Virus record (IMG/VR): IMGVR_UViG_3300042868_002150
Location: 1 to 25,591 of that record
From: a virus
Strand: one strand, 5' to 3'
Length of the DNA stretch: 25,591 bases
In this document: piece after piece, positions 1 to 8,174 of the stretch
How positions within the stretch are numbered: the first letter of the stretch is position 1
Layout of the letters: each line of letters opens with the position of its first letter
The notes under the pieces: generated by a model
The model's input: the letters and a program-made list of their open reading frames with translations, nothing else
Told to the model about the DNA's origin: nothing
The model's database searches: none
Translations under genes and position numbers: made by a program

Positions 1-645
1 GTGCTGCTTGATCGACTGGGACATGTTGACTTCTTCAAAGCCCAGAACACCCATACCCATCATACCGTTCTTGAACTGGTTAGAGATAGTGGTGGTTGGG
101 TTGAACAAGCCCTTCATGCCTTCGACCAGACCAGCGTTAGCTGCTGGGTTGACGGTAGCGTAGCGTGGCGACATCACAGCAGCGTTTTCGTTCAGCTTCT
201 GCTGAGCTTGCAGCAGAACGAGCGAAGTCGATGGGGTGGTGCCAGGTGTACCAACCGAGTTACCGATGTTTTTGTATGCGTTAGCAACGTCAGCATCGAT
301 GCTGGAGGCCAGCTGCGAAATACGAGGCTTCAACACACGCTCTGCGAAGTCATCCAACTGCATGGTGAGTTCAGCGGAGGTGAAGTTCACGCCGATGTGC
401 TTCTGCGAAGCCACGGTCAGGGTGGTGAACTGTTCGTTGTCGTCCTGCACTTGCAGAGCGGCGCCGTCGGTCACCAGAGCGCGGTCTGGTAAACGAATAC
501 GCAGAGTTGAGCCAATTTTTGCGCCTTCAACGGCGAAAGAATCGTCGTACTGACGGTTGACGTTACGAGTGATTACCAGGTTGTTCTCAAGGATTTCGAG
601 AGCCTTACGGGTAATCATGTCGATGGTAAGAATCGAGTTTGCCAT
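1..645 (-). CDS. Major capsid (coat) protein, P22 gene 5-like, 3' end cut by window
   Basis: This is the shell-forming coat protein of the head. The visible 215 residues begin MANSILTIDMITRKALEIL and continue with NRQYDDSFAVEGAKIGSTLRIRLP and a VASQKHIGVNFTSAELT stretch, the pattern of the N-terminal half of P22-type coat proteins in many environmental podoviruses. P22 coat is about 430 residues, so roughly half is probably off the window. The ATG at 645 is preceded by a weak AGGA at a suitable distance. It lies just downstream of the scaffold gene, the usual scaffold-then-coat order. The family call is by recognition of sequence style and gene order; no alignment was run. Confidence 0.85.
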   Translation of the reverse strand, partial: MANSILTIDMITRKALEILENNLVITRNVNRQYDDSFAVEGAKIGSTLRIRLPDRALVTDGAALQVQDDNEQFTTLTVASQKHIGVNFTSAELTMQLDDFAERVLKPRISQLASSIDADVANAYKNIGNSVGTPGTTPSTSLVLLQAQQKLNENAAVMSPRYATVNPAANAGLVEGMKGLFNPTTTISNQFKNGMMGMGVLGFEEVNMSQSIKQH

Positions 646-663
646 GATTGATATCCTAAAAAA

Positions 664-1449
664 TTAGCGGTTACGTTGAGCTTCCCACTTCTTTATCTGA
701 CGCTGGCGATCCGCCTCAATCCACTCTGACGTAGTCATGTTCTTGATAGAACGTGGGTCAGTCGTGTCATAAGACGGCGCTCCAGAGCCTCTACCCGATA
801 TGGGCGCGATAGGTGGTGGGGCGCTTGTCGTTTTCTTCAAAACCGGCTCAGAAGCAATTTTTGCTTCAATTTTGCCAATCTCTTTGGCTTGTAGTATGGG
901 CGAATTCAGTGCGGCTATACGTGCGGCTTCTTTCGGATTAGACCCAAGGTAATACGCAATATCAGGGCCAATATCCGACGCTTGGATCGTCTCAGCCATC
1001 GCGTTAGAGATTGGCAGCTTGGGGTTGTAGGCGACTTGTTCAAAATCGTCATACTTGTTCCGCGCTTCCTCTTCCCTATCGTGATACGCCTCAAGCAGAT
1101 CCATTTTCTGCCGTTCAAGCTCCCGCTGCGCCAACAATTCTTCAGCCTTGCGCGTCGCCAGTGCATCGGCATACGCATCAACGGACTCAAAATTTTCGAC
1201 AGGCGGTAACTCTGCAGGTGCAGGCGCGGTCTGCGCTTTGCGACTCTGCTCACGTTCCCACTTCCTTTGCTCTCTTGCAAGCCTTTTGCCTACGATCGCA
1301 TCCAACTCTTCTTGTGTGAAGGTCTTGGTCTGCTGCTCGGTCGGCTGTTCATTCTCCGGCGCTAATGTTTCTTCAGCTACAGGCTCTGCCGTCGGTGCCT
1401 GTTCTGGCGCGGGTGAATCCGCTAACTGGTTTTGCATCTCTTCAGACAT
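664..1449 (-). CDS. Putative capsid scaffolding protein
   Basis: This 261-residue, highly charged protein probably acts as the internal scaffold for procapsid assembly and is absent from mature heads. The first 40 residues are rich in Glu, Pro, Gln and Ala and look disordered. They are followed by KTFTQEELDAIVGKRLAREQ (about residues 42-61), a start common in phage scaffold proteins, and by a long charged helical region to about residue 130. The C-terminal third is basic (ending RQRQIKKWEAQRNR), which suits binding to coat protein. P22 scaffold is 303 residues. Its position directly upstream of coat supports the role. There is no single diagnostic catalytic motif, so the assignment rests on composition and order. 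Confidence 0.75.
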   Translation of the reverse strand: MSEEMQNQLADSPAPEQAPTAEPVAEETLAPENEQPTEQQTKTFTQEELDAIVGKRLAREQRKWEREQSRKAQTAPAPAELPPVENFESVDAYADALATRKAEELLAQRELERQKMDLLEAYHDREEEARNKYDDFEQVAYNPKLPISNAMAETIQASDIGPDIAYYLGSNPKEAARIAALNSPILQAKEIGKIEAKIASEPVLKKTTSAPPPIAPISGRGSGAPSYDTTDPRSIKNMTTSEWIEADRQRQIKKWEAQRNR

Positions 1450-1503
1450 TGTCGATTCCTAAAGAATCCCTGACGTACCGCGTCAGTTCGGTTTACAGCA
1501 AGA

Positions 1504-1770
1504 TTACTCGTAAATTACTGTTGCAGCAACTGTTCCACTAATTACCACATAAATTCCGTTTTTGGCATACGCGCCATCCAAAGGCAGCAGGTACGATGTG
1601 GCCGCCGCCGGGGTGAAGGTTCCCAGGATGGTGGTCGTCGTAGTGGCCGCTGCCGAATCATAAACCGTGATGGTCGGCGTGCTGGACGCAGCGCTGACAA
1701 AGATGCCTTTAAGCTTTCCGGCCATCGGCTTGATGTTGGTTGATGCGGTGATGTAGGTGTAATTAGCCAT
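1504..1770 (-). CDS. Small beta-rich phage protein, possible head decoration or virion component
   Basis: This 88-residue protein is dominated by Thr, Ala, Ser, Val and Ile, with alternating hydrophobic residues that suggest an all-beta fold. It contains the pattern SSTPTITVYDSAAATTT followed by ILGTFTPAAATSYLLPLDGA. Similar short proteins occur in head or tail modules of many phages and are usually annotated as hypothetical. There is no signal peptide or membrane segment. It starts at ATG 1770, two bases past the stop of the 259-residue gene, so translation is probably coupled. A structural role is inferred from composition and its place between portal and scaffold. Confidence 0.7.
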   Translation of the reverse strand: MANYTYITASTNIKPMAGKLKGIFVSAASSTPTITVYDSAAATTTTTILGTFTPAAATSYLLPLDGAYAKNGIYVVISGTVAATVIYE

Positions 1771-1772
1771 AA

Positions 1773-2552
1773 TTAGTTTGTGGTGTTTTTAACCAAAAGA
1801 ATAATGAACATGCAAGAGACGCCGTTGTTATTGGCGCTGCCTACACCGGTAGCTTCAATATCGGTTTTTTCTTCTATCCGCAACGGGTACTCAAACACAT
1901 AGTCTGCTACACCGTTGTTGACCGTGGTGACGGCTGCGGTGCGACGAATACCGTCGGTGCCTGCAGTTAACAGCCGCCCGCGAACTTGGGTTGAGCCGGT
2001 AACTTGGCCCGCAGAAAACAGCCCTTGCGACAGATAGCCGGTGTAGCCTGCCGGAATCGTGTAGTGGCCGGTAACGGTGTTATTAAAGTCGTACTTGATA
2101 AGGTTGTAGACGGTTGCCGGTACACCGGAAGTTACCGTGCCGGTGCCAATATAGATGTCACCTGCGGCTGACTCTGTGCTGCCTGCGGTCGCTACATAAG
2201 CGTAATTGACCCGCAAAAACGACTTCGACGTCAACACTTCGGTTAACCCGTTTAGCGTCACCGTGTCCGTTATCTCGGCGTAGTTGGCGTCAAGCCCTTG
2301 AATGACGATCGTTCTTGCGCCAGTGCCTGCTGAAGTGTCGTTAGCGTTGGTCGAACTTACCTTCATCTGCAACGCAGCGTTTGGGTGCGCAATAATGGAC
2401 GGCAGCGGCCAGACGGTTACTTCAGTCGTGTCAACATCCGCGTTGTAACCAAACACGGTGACAATACGGTGGTCAGGAATCTCGCTGCGTGAGACTTGTA
2501 GCTCAAACGGCTCGTTCTTACCAAATTTTGTTTGAGAAACCGGTGCGGTCAT
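1773..2552 (-). CDS. Putative virion structural protein, beta-rich
   Basis: This 259-residue protein has no recognised catalytic motif. Its sequence is Thr/Val/Gly-rich with repeated short beta-strand patterns, for example TIVIQGLDANYAEITDTVTL (about residues 105-124). Proteins of this kind are encoded in head-tail modules of cyanophage- and pelagiphage-like podoviruses and are usually detected as virion proteins. The N-terminal half reads as a beta sandwich and the C-terminal part (TDIEATGVGSANNNG) as a second one. The start at 2552 overlaps the stop of the 120-residue gene by four bases. A virion role is inferred; it could equally be a head fibre or decoration protein. Confidence 0.7.
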   Translation of the reverse strand: MTAPVSQTKFGKNEPFELQVSRSEIPDHRIVTVFGYNADVDTTEVTVWPLPSIIAHPNAALQMKVSSTNANDTSAGTGARTIVIQGLDANYAEITDTVTLNGLTEVLTSKSFLRVNYAYVATAGSTESAAGDIYIGTGTVTSGVPATVYNLIKYDFNNTVTGHYTIPAGYTGYLSQGLFSAGQVTGSTQVRGRLLTAGTDGIRRTAAVTTVNNGVADYVFEYPLRIEEKTDIEATGVGSANNNGVSCMFIILLVKNTTN

Positions 2553-2911
2553 GCCAAGAACCTTAGTTTGTACAGCGTGGACAGGTACAGCCCAACAATT
2601 TCATCGATGATGTTTTGCAGCGGGCTGTCCGACTTATCGACCACCTTGTACCGCATCTCTTCAATTTCTTCAAGCTGGTCTTGCAAGAATTCCACAATGT
2701 TGCCTGGCTTTTTGGTTGACTGCAGCGAAATAGCGCCGATCAACCCGTGACGGCCTTGGTAGGCTTCCGCAAACTTGTCCGCCAGATCAACAATCTCGTC
2801 GTAAAACGTGTTCAGCGCAACGTGTTTGGCGTAGCTACGGGTGTTCAGATGCACCGAATGAGCCACATCGCGGCCCAAAAACAGGATGCCTACAAAGTTT
2901 GCGCAGTTCAT
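2549..2911 (-). CDS. Conserved phage protein, DUF5856-like, helical
   Basis: This 120-residue protein carries the pattern of a phage family I recognise as DUF5856: a HSVHLNTRSYAKHVAL segment (about residues 18-33), then FYDEIVDLADKFAEAYQGR and IVEFLQDQLEEIEEMRY. It is predicted to be mostly helical, possibly a ferritin/Dps-like bundle, with conserved His and acidic residues. Its function is unknown. It sits between portal and virion proteins, and its start overlaps the portal stop by four bases (ATGA), so the two are translationally coupled. The family name is from memory and should be treated as probable. Confidence 0.75.
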   Translation of the reverse strand: MNCANFVGILFLGRDVAHSVHLNTRSYAKHVALNTFYDEIVDLADKFAEAYQGRHGLIGAISLQSTKKPGNIVEFLQDQLEEIEEMRYKVVDKSDSPLQNIIDEIVGLYLSTLYKLRFLA

Positions 2912-5175
2912 GCCAGTGGCTCCTCGGGCGGCATATTCATCAATTCAGGCGGCATTTCAGCTCCGCTTGGCGGCACCACGCCCATTTCTGGGGGCATCAT
3001 GCCCATGTCCTCGCCCATCTCAGGCATCTCGCCCGGCAACTCTAGCCCACCCTCGCTCATGGCCAAGTCGCCTGTCGACATGACGTCGCGCAGGGTCTGC
3101 ATGACGACGTCTTGCACTTGGTCGGGCGTCATGGCGCCTGAGACGGCGGTAAGGCGTTGCGTCTCGGCTTGGTACGCCTTGATCTCGGCCTCGAAATTCT
3201 TGCGCTGCATATCTTGGACTTCGACCGACTGATTGACGCCTTGGAGCATCTGATGCAGCTGATCCAGCTCTTGGGCCATCGCCTCCATCTGCTGTTTGGC
3301 CTGCTGCATTTCGGGCGACTCGTCGCTGTCGGCCATGATCTTCGGATCGATAATCTTCTCGAACCGTTTCGCCATCTCTTGGGCGCCAGGCCAATCCATG
3401 TTCTTGATGAACAGGTCGCCAGCGACTTGCCAGAGTTGCGGGTTGGATTGCAGGATCATGCCCATCGCATCTAGTGCCTCTTGACGCTTGGTCAGGTAGG
3501 ACGGGCCGGTGGTCACCACGACGTCGTACTTGCCAACGCCGGGGTTGTAAATTTTGTCGATGACGATGTCGTTCTGGTCGCGGATCTCCCGCACCGCTTC
3601 CTGCTGCATGGGGTCTAGCTTGACCATGTCGGTGTCGCCGTCCACCCCAATAATGCGGGCAACCCGCTGGGTGTCGTAAATCTTGGGGATCAGGTCAACC
3701 AGCTGGCGCGTTACATGCCGAACAGCGCGTGCCAGATTGTCCACGTAATGATAAGTGCCAGTGTCAGACTGACGCTCGCGCGCCATAATCGCCTTACCCG
3801 AACGCTCATTAGATGTCGCTCCAAGACTAGTGTCGTACTGGCCAGTGGTCGACTTGATGTCGTCTGACGCACCCATCTTGGCCTGAATCAGCCCGGTCTG
3901 CGGCAGTGGCGGTGCCGCACGTTGTGGCAGCGGCAACACGGCGCCAGAGCCGTCTGTTACGTCGGGGTTGACCTCCAGATACGGCCAGTTCTGCGTGTTG
4001 GCCGTCTTCCACTGCATCTCATAACCTTCGAACTGGCCACCGTAACCGATGAACGGCGCCTTGGGCGCCAAGGCCAACATCTCGGCCTCTTGGCTCGTCC
4101 AGTAGTTGTACATGCGCTGAGCGTCCTTGGCGTTACGCACCAGACCTGAGACGTACAGCTTACCGTCAACCTCGAACTCGTTACCGATGACGCGCACGAT
4201 CGGAATCCAGCGGCCTGCCCAGTCGTTCGACTCAAGCATCTCGTAGCCGTTGGTCTTGCACCACTTGACCCGCTTGGCGTTGACCTCACGGCTGCGGATA
4301 GGCTTGATGCCCATCTGCTTCATCTGCTTGGCCTCGGGCGAACCTTCGAAAGCCGTCACATTGCCGGGGTACAGGTGCAGCGTTGCGCGGTCGTACTCGA
4401 TGTAGTAATACTCAGCGATTCTGACCGTATCTTGGTTGATCCAGACCGAGATCGACTGGTCGCCCACGCCTTGCGCCTGCAAGGTCGAGATCGGGCTTGC
4501 ATCAGGGAACATGCGCTCGTAGTCCGCGCGCTGCAAGTCTTCGGTGACAAAGCACCACTTGGCGTCCGCGCCGCATGGGTCTTGGATTGTCGGGTCCATG
4601 TAGACCGAAAAGCTGTTACGGATGCGGGCGATCTTGATGTCTTGGTCGAACGTGTCGTCGTCGCAGTATTCGGTCAGGATTCGGATGTAGCCTTCGCCGT
4701 AGCTGACCTGGTTCTCGCAGGCGGTGTCGTAGGCGACGTCGGCGTCCGAGATGTACTCGATGTGCCTGACCATGCCGTTGTAGATTTCGGCGACTTCTGG
4801 GTCGGCGTTGTCGTCAGCAGGTATAACTTTGCCGCTCGGACGGTTTTGTCTTTGGTCATTGGTGACCTGCCGTACATGCTGGGGCAACTTGTTGATGGTG
4901 AGCGTCGGGCGGGCGTTGATCGTCTGCCCTTGTACCGCACCGCGTGTGGCCAAGACGTCGGCTGGCCATTGCCAGTGGTTGTCTGGCGAGCCTGCGTAGA
5001 AGCGCAGGTCGTCTAGCTCGTCTTCCCGGCTCTCAGACAGCGCCGAAATCGCCATTTGCAGGCGCTTTCGCATGGTTGAAAGCACGTCTTGCGTGTCTTT
5101 CTTGATGTCGTCCGGCGGTGGATTTCCACCGATATCGGCGACTTTTGCTGCCTTATTTATGCCGGTATAGTCCAT
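2908..5175 (-). CDS. Portal protein, P22-like
   Basis: This 755-residue protein is the dodecameric portal at the packaging vertex, through which terminase drives DNA and on which the tail is built. P22 gp1 is 725 residues, a close match. The N-terminal region shows the portal pattern: RFYAGSPDNHWQWPADV, RPTLTINKLPQHVRQVTNDQ, VSYGEGYIRILTEY and SVYMDPTIQDPCGADAKW (between about residues 55 and 205). A Gln/Met/Glu-rich coiled-coil stretch occupies about residues 615-680. The last 55 residues form a low-complexity Met/Pro/Glu tail (PGEMPEMGEDMGMMPPEMG). The gene follows a 109-residue protein with no gap and lies downstream of terL, the standard order. Confidence 0.9.
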   Translation of the reverse strand: MDYTGINKAAKVADIGGNPPPDDIKKDTQDVLSTMRKRLQMAISALSESREDELDDLRFYAGSPDNHWQWPADVLATRGAVQGQTINARPTLTINKLPQHVRQVTNDQRQNRPSGKVIPADDNADPEVAEIYNGMVRHIEYISDADVAYDTACENQVSYGEGYIRILTEYCDDDTFDQDIKIARIRNSFSVYMDPTIQDPCGADAKWCFVTEDLQRADYERMFPDASPISTLQAQGVGDQSISVWINQDTVRIAEYYYIEYDRATLHLYPGNVTAFEGSPEAKQMKQMGIKPIRSREVNAKRVKWCKTNGYEMLESNDWAGRWIPIVRVIGNEFEVDGKLYVSGLVRNAKDAQRMYNYWTSQEAEMLALAPKAPFIGYGGQFEGYEMQWKTANTQNWPYLEVNPDVTDGSGAVLPLPQRAAPPLPQTGLIQAKMGASDDIKSTTGQYDTSLGATSNERSGKAIMARERQSDTGTYHYVDNLARAVRHVTRQLVDLIPKIYDTQRVARIIGVDGDTDMVKLDPMQQEAVREIRDQNDIVIDKIYNPGVGKYDVVVTTGPSYLTKRQEALDAMGMILQSNPQLWQVAGDLFIKNMDWPGAQEMAKRFEKIIDPKIMADSDESPEMQQAKQQMEAMAQELDQLHQMLQGVNQSVEVQDMQRKNFEAEIKAYQAETQRLTAVSGAMTPDQVQDVVMQTLRDVMSTGDLAMSEGGLELPGEMPEMGEDMGMMPPEMGVVPPSGAEMPPELMNMPPEEPLA

Positions 5176-5505
5176 TTATTTCATTTTCGGTTTCGGGCGC
5201 GCTTGATAATCGCGCAAATCCTGCTCCATGATACCGTGCAGGCGTTGTTCAGCGGCCAATGCTTCATCAACTGTTGGATAAATTGGAAACTTGATGCCCG
5301 ATTTTATGGCAAAACGCATGGCTTGCGGAATATCTCGCACTTGACCGTGCCAATAAGTGGGCAAAATCATGTGCCCGCCGTCAGCGCCCACTACCGACCC
5401 TTTGAACGTCGTTACCGACCCATCGGGGTTGCGAAGCCCCTTGTTTTGGTAGAGGTTCGACCTGTGATAGTCGATGACCGCTTGTTCGTCGGGCGAAAGA
5501 TCCAT
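5176..5505 (-). CDS. Conserved hypothetical phage protein, 109 aa
   Basis: The function is not known. The protein contains a recognisable motif, GLRNPDGSVTTFKGSVVG followed by GGHMILPTYWHGQ, AIKSGIKFPIYPTVDEALAAEQ and a basic tail. This module recurs as a short stand-alone protein or as a domain of larger virion proteins in podoviruses. There is no signal peptide or membrane segment. It starts at 5505, immediately after the stop of the 48-residue gene, and ends directly against the portal start, so it belongs to the packaging operon. A link to portal or injection is inferred only from position. Confidence 0.75.
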   Translation of the reverse strand: MDLSPDEQAVIDYHRSNLYQNKGLRNPDGSVTTFKGSVVGADGGHMILPTYWHGQVRDIPQAMRFAIKSGIKFPIYPTVDEALAAEQRLHGIMEQDLRDYQARPKPKMK

Positions 5506-5652
5506 TTATTTCATCTTTTTGGTGGGTTTTGACGCCGCGCGCTTGGTTGCATACGCGATTGCCACGGCCTGTTTGACCGGTTTGCCCGATTTTACCTCGG
5601 CGCGTATGTTTTCTTTAAACGCTTTTTCCGATTTCGACTTAACCAGTGGCAT
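5506..5652 (-). CDS. Small basic phage protein, 48 aa
   Basis: This short ORF encodes MPLVKSKSEKAFKENIRAEV followed by SGKPVKQAVAIAYATKR and a Lys-rich tail. The pattern of MPLVKSKSxxAFxxN then GKPxKQAxAIAY is frequent among small proteins next to terminase and portal genes. It has an upstream AAGGGGAAGTAAC sequence for ribosome binding, and its stop abuts the next start. The composition suggests nucleic acid or packaging-complex binding, but no function is established. It is too short for most gene callers. Confidence 0.72.
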   Translation of the reverse strand: MPLVKSKSEKAFKENIRAEVKSGKPVKQAVAIAYATKRAASKPTKKMK

Positions 5653-5653
5653 G

Positions 5654-5815
5654 TTACTTCCCCTTTTTCGCCGTTTTAGCCGACTGCTTGAAGTCCTTGT
5701 TCGTCGGTGCGCCAGGCGAGCCGGGTTTACGCATCTTTTCGCCGCTTCCGGCCTTAATGCGCTCGCGTTTTGCGTGAATTGCAGCGTAGAGTCCTGGGTC
5801 GCCGGGTTTTTTCAT
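5654..5815 (-). CDS. Small basic phage protein, 53 aa
   Basis: The encoded protein begins MKKPGDPGLYAAIHAKRERI, followed by a KMRKPGSPGAPT stretch and a Lys-rich end. The pairing of LYAAIHAKRERIKAGSGEKM with a second KPG motif is a known style of small phage proteins near terL. Its ATG overlaps the stop of the preceding gene (TAATG), so translation is probably by re-initiation. Its stop is one base from the next ATG. The high Lys/Arg content suggests nucleic acid contact, but the function is unknown. Confidence 0.72.
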   Translation of the reverse strand: MKKPGDPGLYAAIHAKRERIKAGSGEKMRKPGSPGAPTNKDFKQSAKTAKKGK

Positions 5816-6072
5816 TAGCATTTCCACCTTTTCAATGACGCTTTGGCGCGCTCGCCATCTTTTGCCTTCGCCGCTACCGCACCCATGCGGGCACAGAAGG
5901 ACTTTTTCCTGCCTTCGTCCGCTTTCGTCTTCGGATGCGGCGCGGGTGCCTTCAAGTTGCTGCCTGTCTCGCGGTTGTACTTCTCCCGCCCCTTGGCAGT
6001 CAAGCCTGCGCCCTTACTAACCGGCAGCTTCTCACCCCGTCCGACACTCAGTGACACACCTTTTTTAGCCAT
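5815..6072 (-). CDS. Small basic phage protein, DUF6321-like
   Basis: The 85-residue product starts MAKKGVSLSVGRGEK. I chose ATG 6072 because it overlaps the terL stop as TGATG and has a GGGGG purine run just upstream; an in-frame ATG five codons earlier lies inside terL. The motif GLTAKGREKYNRETGSNLK followed by EGRKKSFCARMGAV matches what I recall of the DUF6321 family, found beside terminase and portal genes. Basic residues make up about a quarter of the protein. The function is unknown; a role in packaging is suggested only by location. Confidence 0.75.
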   Translation of the reverse strand: MAKKGVSLSVGRGEKLPVSKGAGLTAKGREKYNRETGSNLKAPAPHPKTKADEGRKKSFCARMGAVAAKAKDGERAKASLKRWKC

Positions 6073-7610
6073 CACGCCCCCATCCATCCAGTTGCAGCGA
6101 CTGGCCGCTGCGTGTAGCCGTCGCTGCGACGCGTTGCACGCTCAAAACTCGACTCCCGGCTGGCCACCGGGAACGCGAACGTCACCGCCAGTGCGTCTGC
6201 CGCGTCTGGTGAGGCCAAGCCTCTGGACTTCATCTCTTTCTTGCCTTCCAAGTAGATCGTCCCCGACGAGTCGGGCTTCTTCATGGGGCCAGTCAAGTCC
6301 GCTTTTAGCTGCCTATCGTTGGGGATGCTGGCGGTCTTTAACCAATCCTTCATCGCACCCCACATCTCGGCCCGCTTGTTGCCATACATGACCGGTTTGC
6401 TTGACTTCCAGCCGAAGTTCACTCCCCGCACCTTGTAGCGCTGTTCTTTTAATCTGTCAAGTATCCCGTAGCCCAAGCCACCCTCGTCGATGATGGTCAG
6501 CGCTGGCCGGTACTCCTCGATCGCGTCGATCACGCGCCCTACGGTCATCATGGTGTCCTCGCCGTGGTAGCGTTTGATGGCCACTAAATCCCGTCCTTGC
6601 CGGACGACGATGACGGTTGCGTCCGCGCCGCCTCTAGCTGGGTCAACGCCGATAACAATTGGCGCCGTCGTGTCCTTGTATTTTGGCCGATTGGCGGCGT
6701 CGTCGACAGCACTCGCACCAATAAACTGATCTTCGCCAGCTGATGGAAACTCTCCGTAGACCTCAACCCTAGCCTGCGGCGAATCCTCGCCATATTCCGC
6801 AATGATCTGCTCATATATCTGCTTGTCCGTATCCTCGACCGTTCTGGAGTCGATGTTCTCTGTCTGCCAGAAATTGCGCTTGGCGTGAAAGCACTCGTAG
6901 AAGTAGCCTTGGTTGCGCCGGGGGTTACTGAACGCAAACCAGTACCGGTCTAGGATGGGTTCGGTGAAGAAGCCCGCACCGACTGACCAGATGGCGTCCG
7001 GTATACCGCTTGCCTCGTCAAAGATCAGCATCATGCCGTCGTGGTTGTGGACACCGGCGTAGCTGTCGGGGTTCTCCTCCGACCAGAGCTTGCCTTCCGC
7101 CGCCCAGTAGCGCGTACCTTTCTTTAAGTCCCGCTCAACCAACTCGGTTAGCCACTTGGCTGGCGTCAGCTTCGTTGCGCTGATCTCCCACCAGTGGTTG
7201 TTAATCACCATCGCCTGCCACTTAGTCAGTTCACCCCATGTAACTGAGCGCAGCTGCGCTTCTGAGTTGGCTGAGACGATCACGCTCGATCCGATGCGGG
7301 TGGTCAGCATCCACAGCACTAGCCAGCTCACTAGGGCCGACTTACCGATACCACGACCGGAGGCCACCGCTGTGCGCAGGGCGTCCATGTCCATCTGGCC
7401 ACGGTTGTTCTTAATGTGTTCGGCAATGCGTCGCAGGATCTTGCGCTGCCAGGTGCGCGGGCCTTTAAACTTGGCCAGCGGTGTGTTGGCTTGCCCCCAC
7501 GGGAAGGCAAACAACACGAACGCTTCGGGATCGTCAGCGATAGTCGGCGCCCACAGGCGCGACATCAGTAGCTGTTCGCCCTCGGCGTCATAGATCGGCT
7601 GTTGTGCCAT
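6072..7610 (-). CDS. terL: Terminase large subunit (packaging ATPase and nuclease)
   Basis: This 512-residue motor protein cuts concatemeric DNA and pumps it through the portal. The ATPase domain has a Walker A motif GRGIGKS at residues 85-91 and a Walker B MLIFDEAS ending in the catalytic D198-E199. The C-terminal RNase H-like nuclease shows GVDPARGGAD (D323), a second acidic strand LTIIDEGG (D375, E376) and SPDAADAL (D469, D472). All key motifs are intact and the length is normal. It overlaps terS by 23 bases. No strong Shine-Dalgarno precedes ATG 7610, which fits translation coupled to terS. Confidence 0.95.
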   Translation of the reverse strand: MAQQPIYDAEGEQLLMSRLWAPTIADDPEAFVLFAFPWGQANTPLAKFKGPRTWQRKILRRIAEHIKNNRGQMDMDALRTAVASGRGIGKSALVSWLVLWMLTTRIGSSVIVSANSEAQLRSVTWGELTKWQAMVINNHWWEISATKLTPAKWLTELVERDLKKGTRYWAAEGKLWSEENPDSYAGVHNHDGMMLIFDEASGIPDAIWSVGAGFFTEPILDRYWFAFSNPRRNQGYFYECFHAKRNFWQTENIDSRTVEDTDKQIYEQIIAEYGEDSPQARVEVYGEFPSAGEDQFIGASAVDDAANRPKYKDTTAPIVIGVDPARGGADATVIVVRQGRDLVAIKRYHGEDTMMTVGRVIDAIEEYRPALTIIDEGGLGYGILDRLKEQRYKVRGVNFGWKSSKPVMYGNKRAEMWGAMKDWLKTASIPNDRQLKADLTGPMKKPDSSGTIYLEGKKEMKSRGLASPDAADALAVTFAFPVASRESSFERATRRSDGYTQRPVAATGWMGA

Positions 7611-8052
7611 GTGTCACTTTAGTAGTTAGTCGTTCGGGTTGTTGCTCAGTTATCAGACCTTCAATGGTGCGCCCGTCGATCACGCGTTCCTGCGCCTGTT
7701 GCAGCGCCTGCGTGATGCTGATCTTGTTCGTGATGTCCACGCTAATTTCCTGCCGGGCTGTCCAACCGTGGCTGTGCTGCAGGATAGCCAGCGCTGCCTT
7801 GGCGTCGCCTGCACGAGCCGCCTCCCGCAAGTGAGTGCTTGCTTCCATCTCGGAGTCAGCGCGGCCCTTTAAGACAGCCATCTCGGCTACAGGATCAAGC
7901 TCGCACAGCTGCCTGAACTCGGTGGGCAGCATACCGGCAGCCAACGCCAGCGAGTCGCCCTTCAAACCTAAAGCGGCTGCGTCATAGATCGCCTGGAGGC
8001 GCGCTTCAGTCGCCTCAACCTTACGTGGCACAAATGGGATTGACTTGAACAT
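7588..8052 (-). CDS. terS: Terminase small subunit
   Basis: This 154-residue protein is expected to recognise the packaging site and load the large subunit. Its N-terminal part (about residues 12-60: ATEARLQAIYDAAALGLKGD, then LALAAGMLPTEFRQLCE) has the helix-turn-helix pattern of small terminases. It is followed by a helical oligomerisation region (EASTHLREAARAGDAKAALA) with HGWTARQEISVDI. It lies directly upstream of terL and overlaps it by 23 bases. It is the first gene of the late unit. Upstream of ATG 8052 there is no Shine-Dalgarno, but a TAATAT box ends six bases before the start, discussed separately as a possible leaderless promoter. Confidence 0.88.
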   Translation of the reverse strand: MFKSIPFVPRKVEATEARLQAIYDAAALGLKGDSLALAAGMLPTEFRQLCELDPVAEMAVLKGRADSEMEASTHLREAARAGDAKAALAILQHSHGWTARQEISVDITNKISITQALQQAQERVIDGRTIEGLITEQQPERLTTKVTHGTTADL

Positions 8053-8058
8053 GGTCGG

Positions 8059-8087
8059 ATATTAGCGCATTTGTGGGTCATGTTGGC
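8059..8087 (-). promoter_or_regulatory. Possible late promoter for terS, leaderless geometry
   Basis: On the minus strand TAATAT (8064-8059) ends six bases before the terS ATG, so transcription would start at or next to the start codon. A weak CCAACA lies 16 bases upstream as -35. The GTGGGTCATG element (8069-8084) fills the spacer, and an A/T tract at 8104-8121 sits where an UP element would lie. A weak -35 fits a promoter that needs an activator. This is prediction only. Confidence 0.35.
8069..8084 (+). repeat. GTGGGTCATG element, copy 1 (left arm of 16-bp inverted repeat)
   Basis: The sequence ATTTGTGGGTCATGTT is the exact reverse complement of 8499-8514. It overlaps the spacer and -35 region of the putative terS promoter, so a protein bound here could control late transcription. 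Confidence 0.75.
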
Positions 8088-8174
8088 AATGTTGGCTACC
8101 TACAAAAAATAAAAAAAATTTCTTCTGACACCTCCGTGGCCGCGACCGGCCAGGCACGGGCCCCCACCCCCCAG

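Noticed and set aside
1470-1486. CTGACG/CGTCAG hairpin between the 88-aa gene and scaffold as a terminator
   Set aside because: The stem is only six base pairs and no T-run follows on the minus strand; it may be chance or a weak pause site.
4375-5016. 213-aa plus-strand ORF opposite the portal gene
   Set aside because: The Val/Asp/Arg-rich translation is typical of the antisense frame of a GC-rich gene, and the portal frame on the other strand has clear family motifs.
5843-6391. 182-aa plus-strand ORF opposite the 85-aa gene and terL
   Set aside because: It is a shadow of two well-supported minus-strand genes, with Ser/Pro/Arg-rich composition and no family pattern.
8137-8152. TGGCCG/CGGCCA hairpin as terminator for minus-strand transcription
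   Set aside because: The T-rich run lies about 16 bases past the stem on the minus strand, not directly after it, so it is not a canonical terminator.
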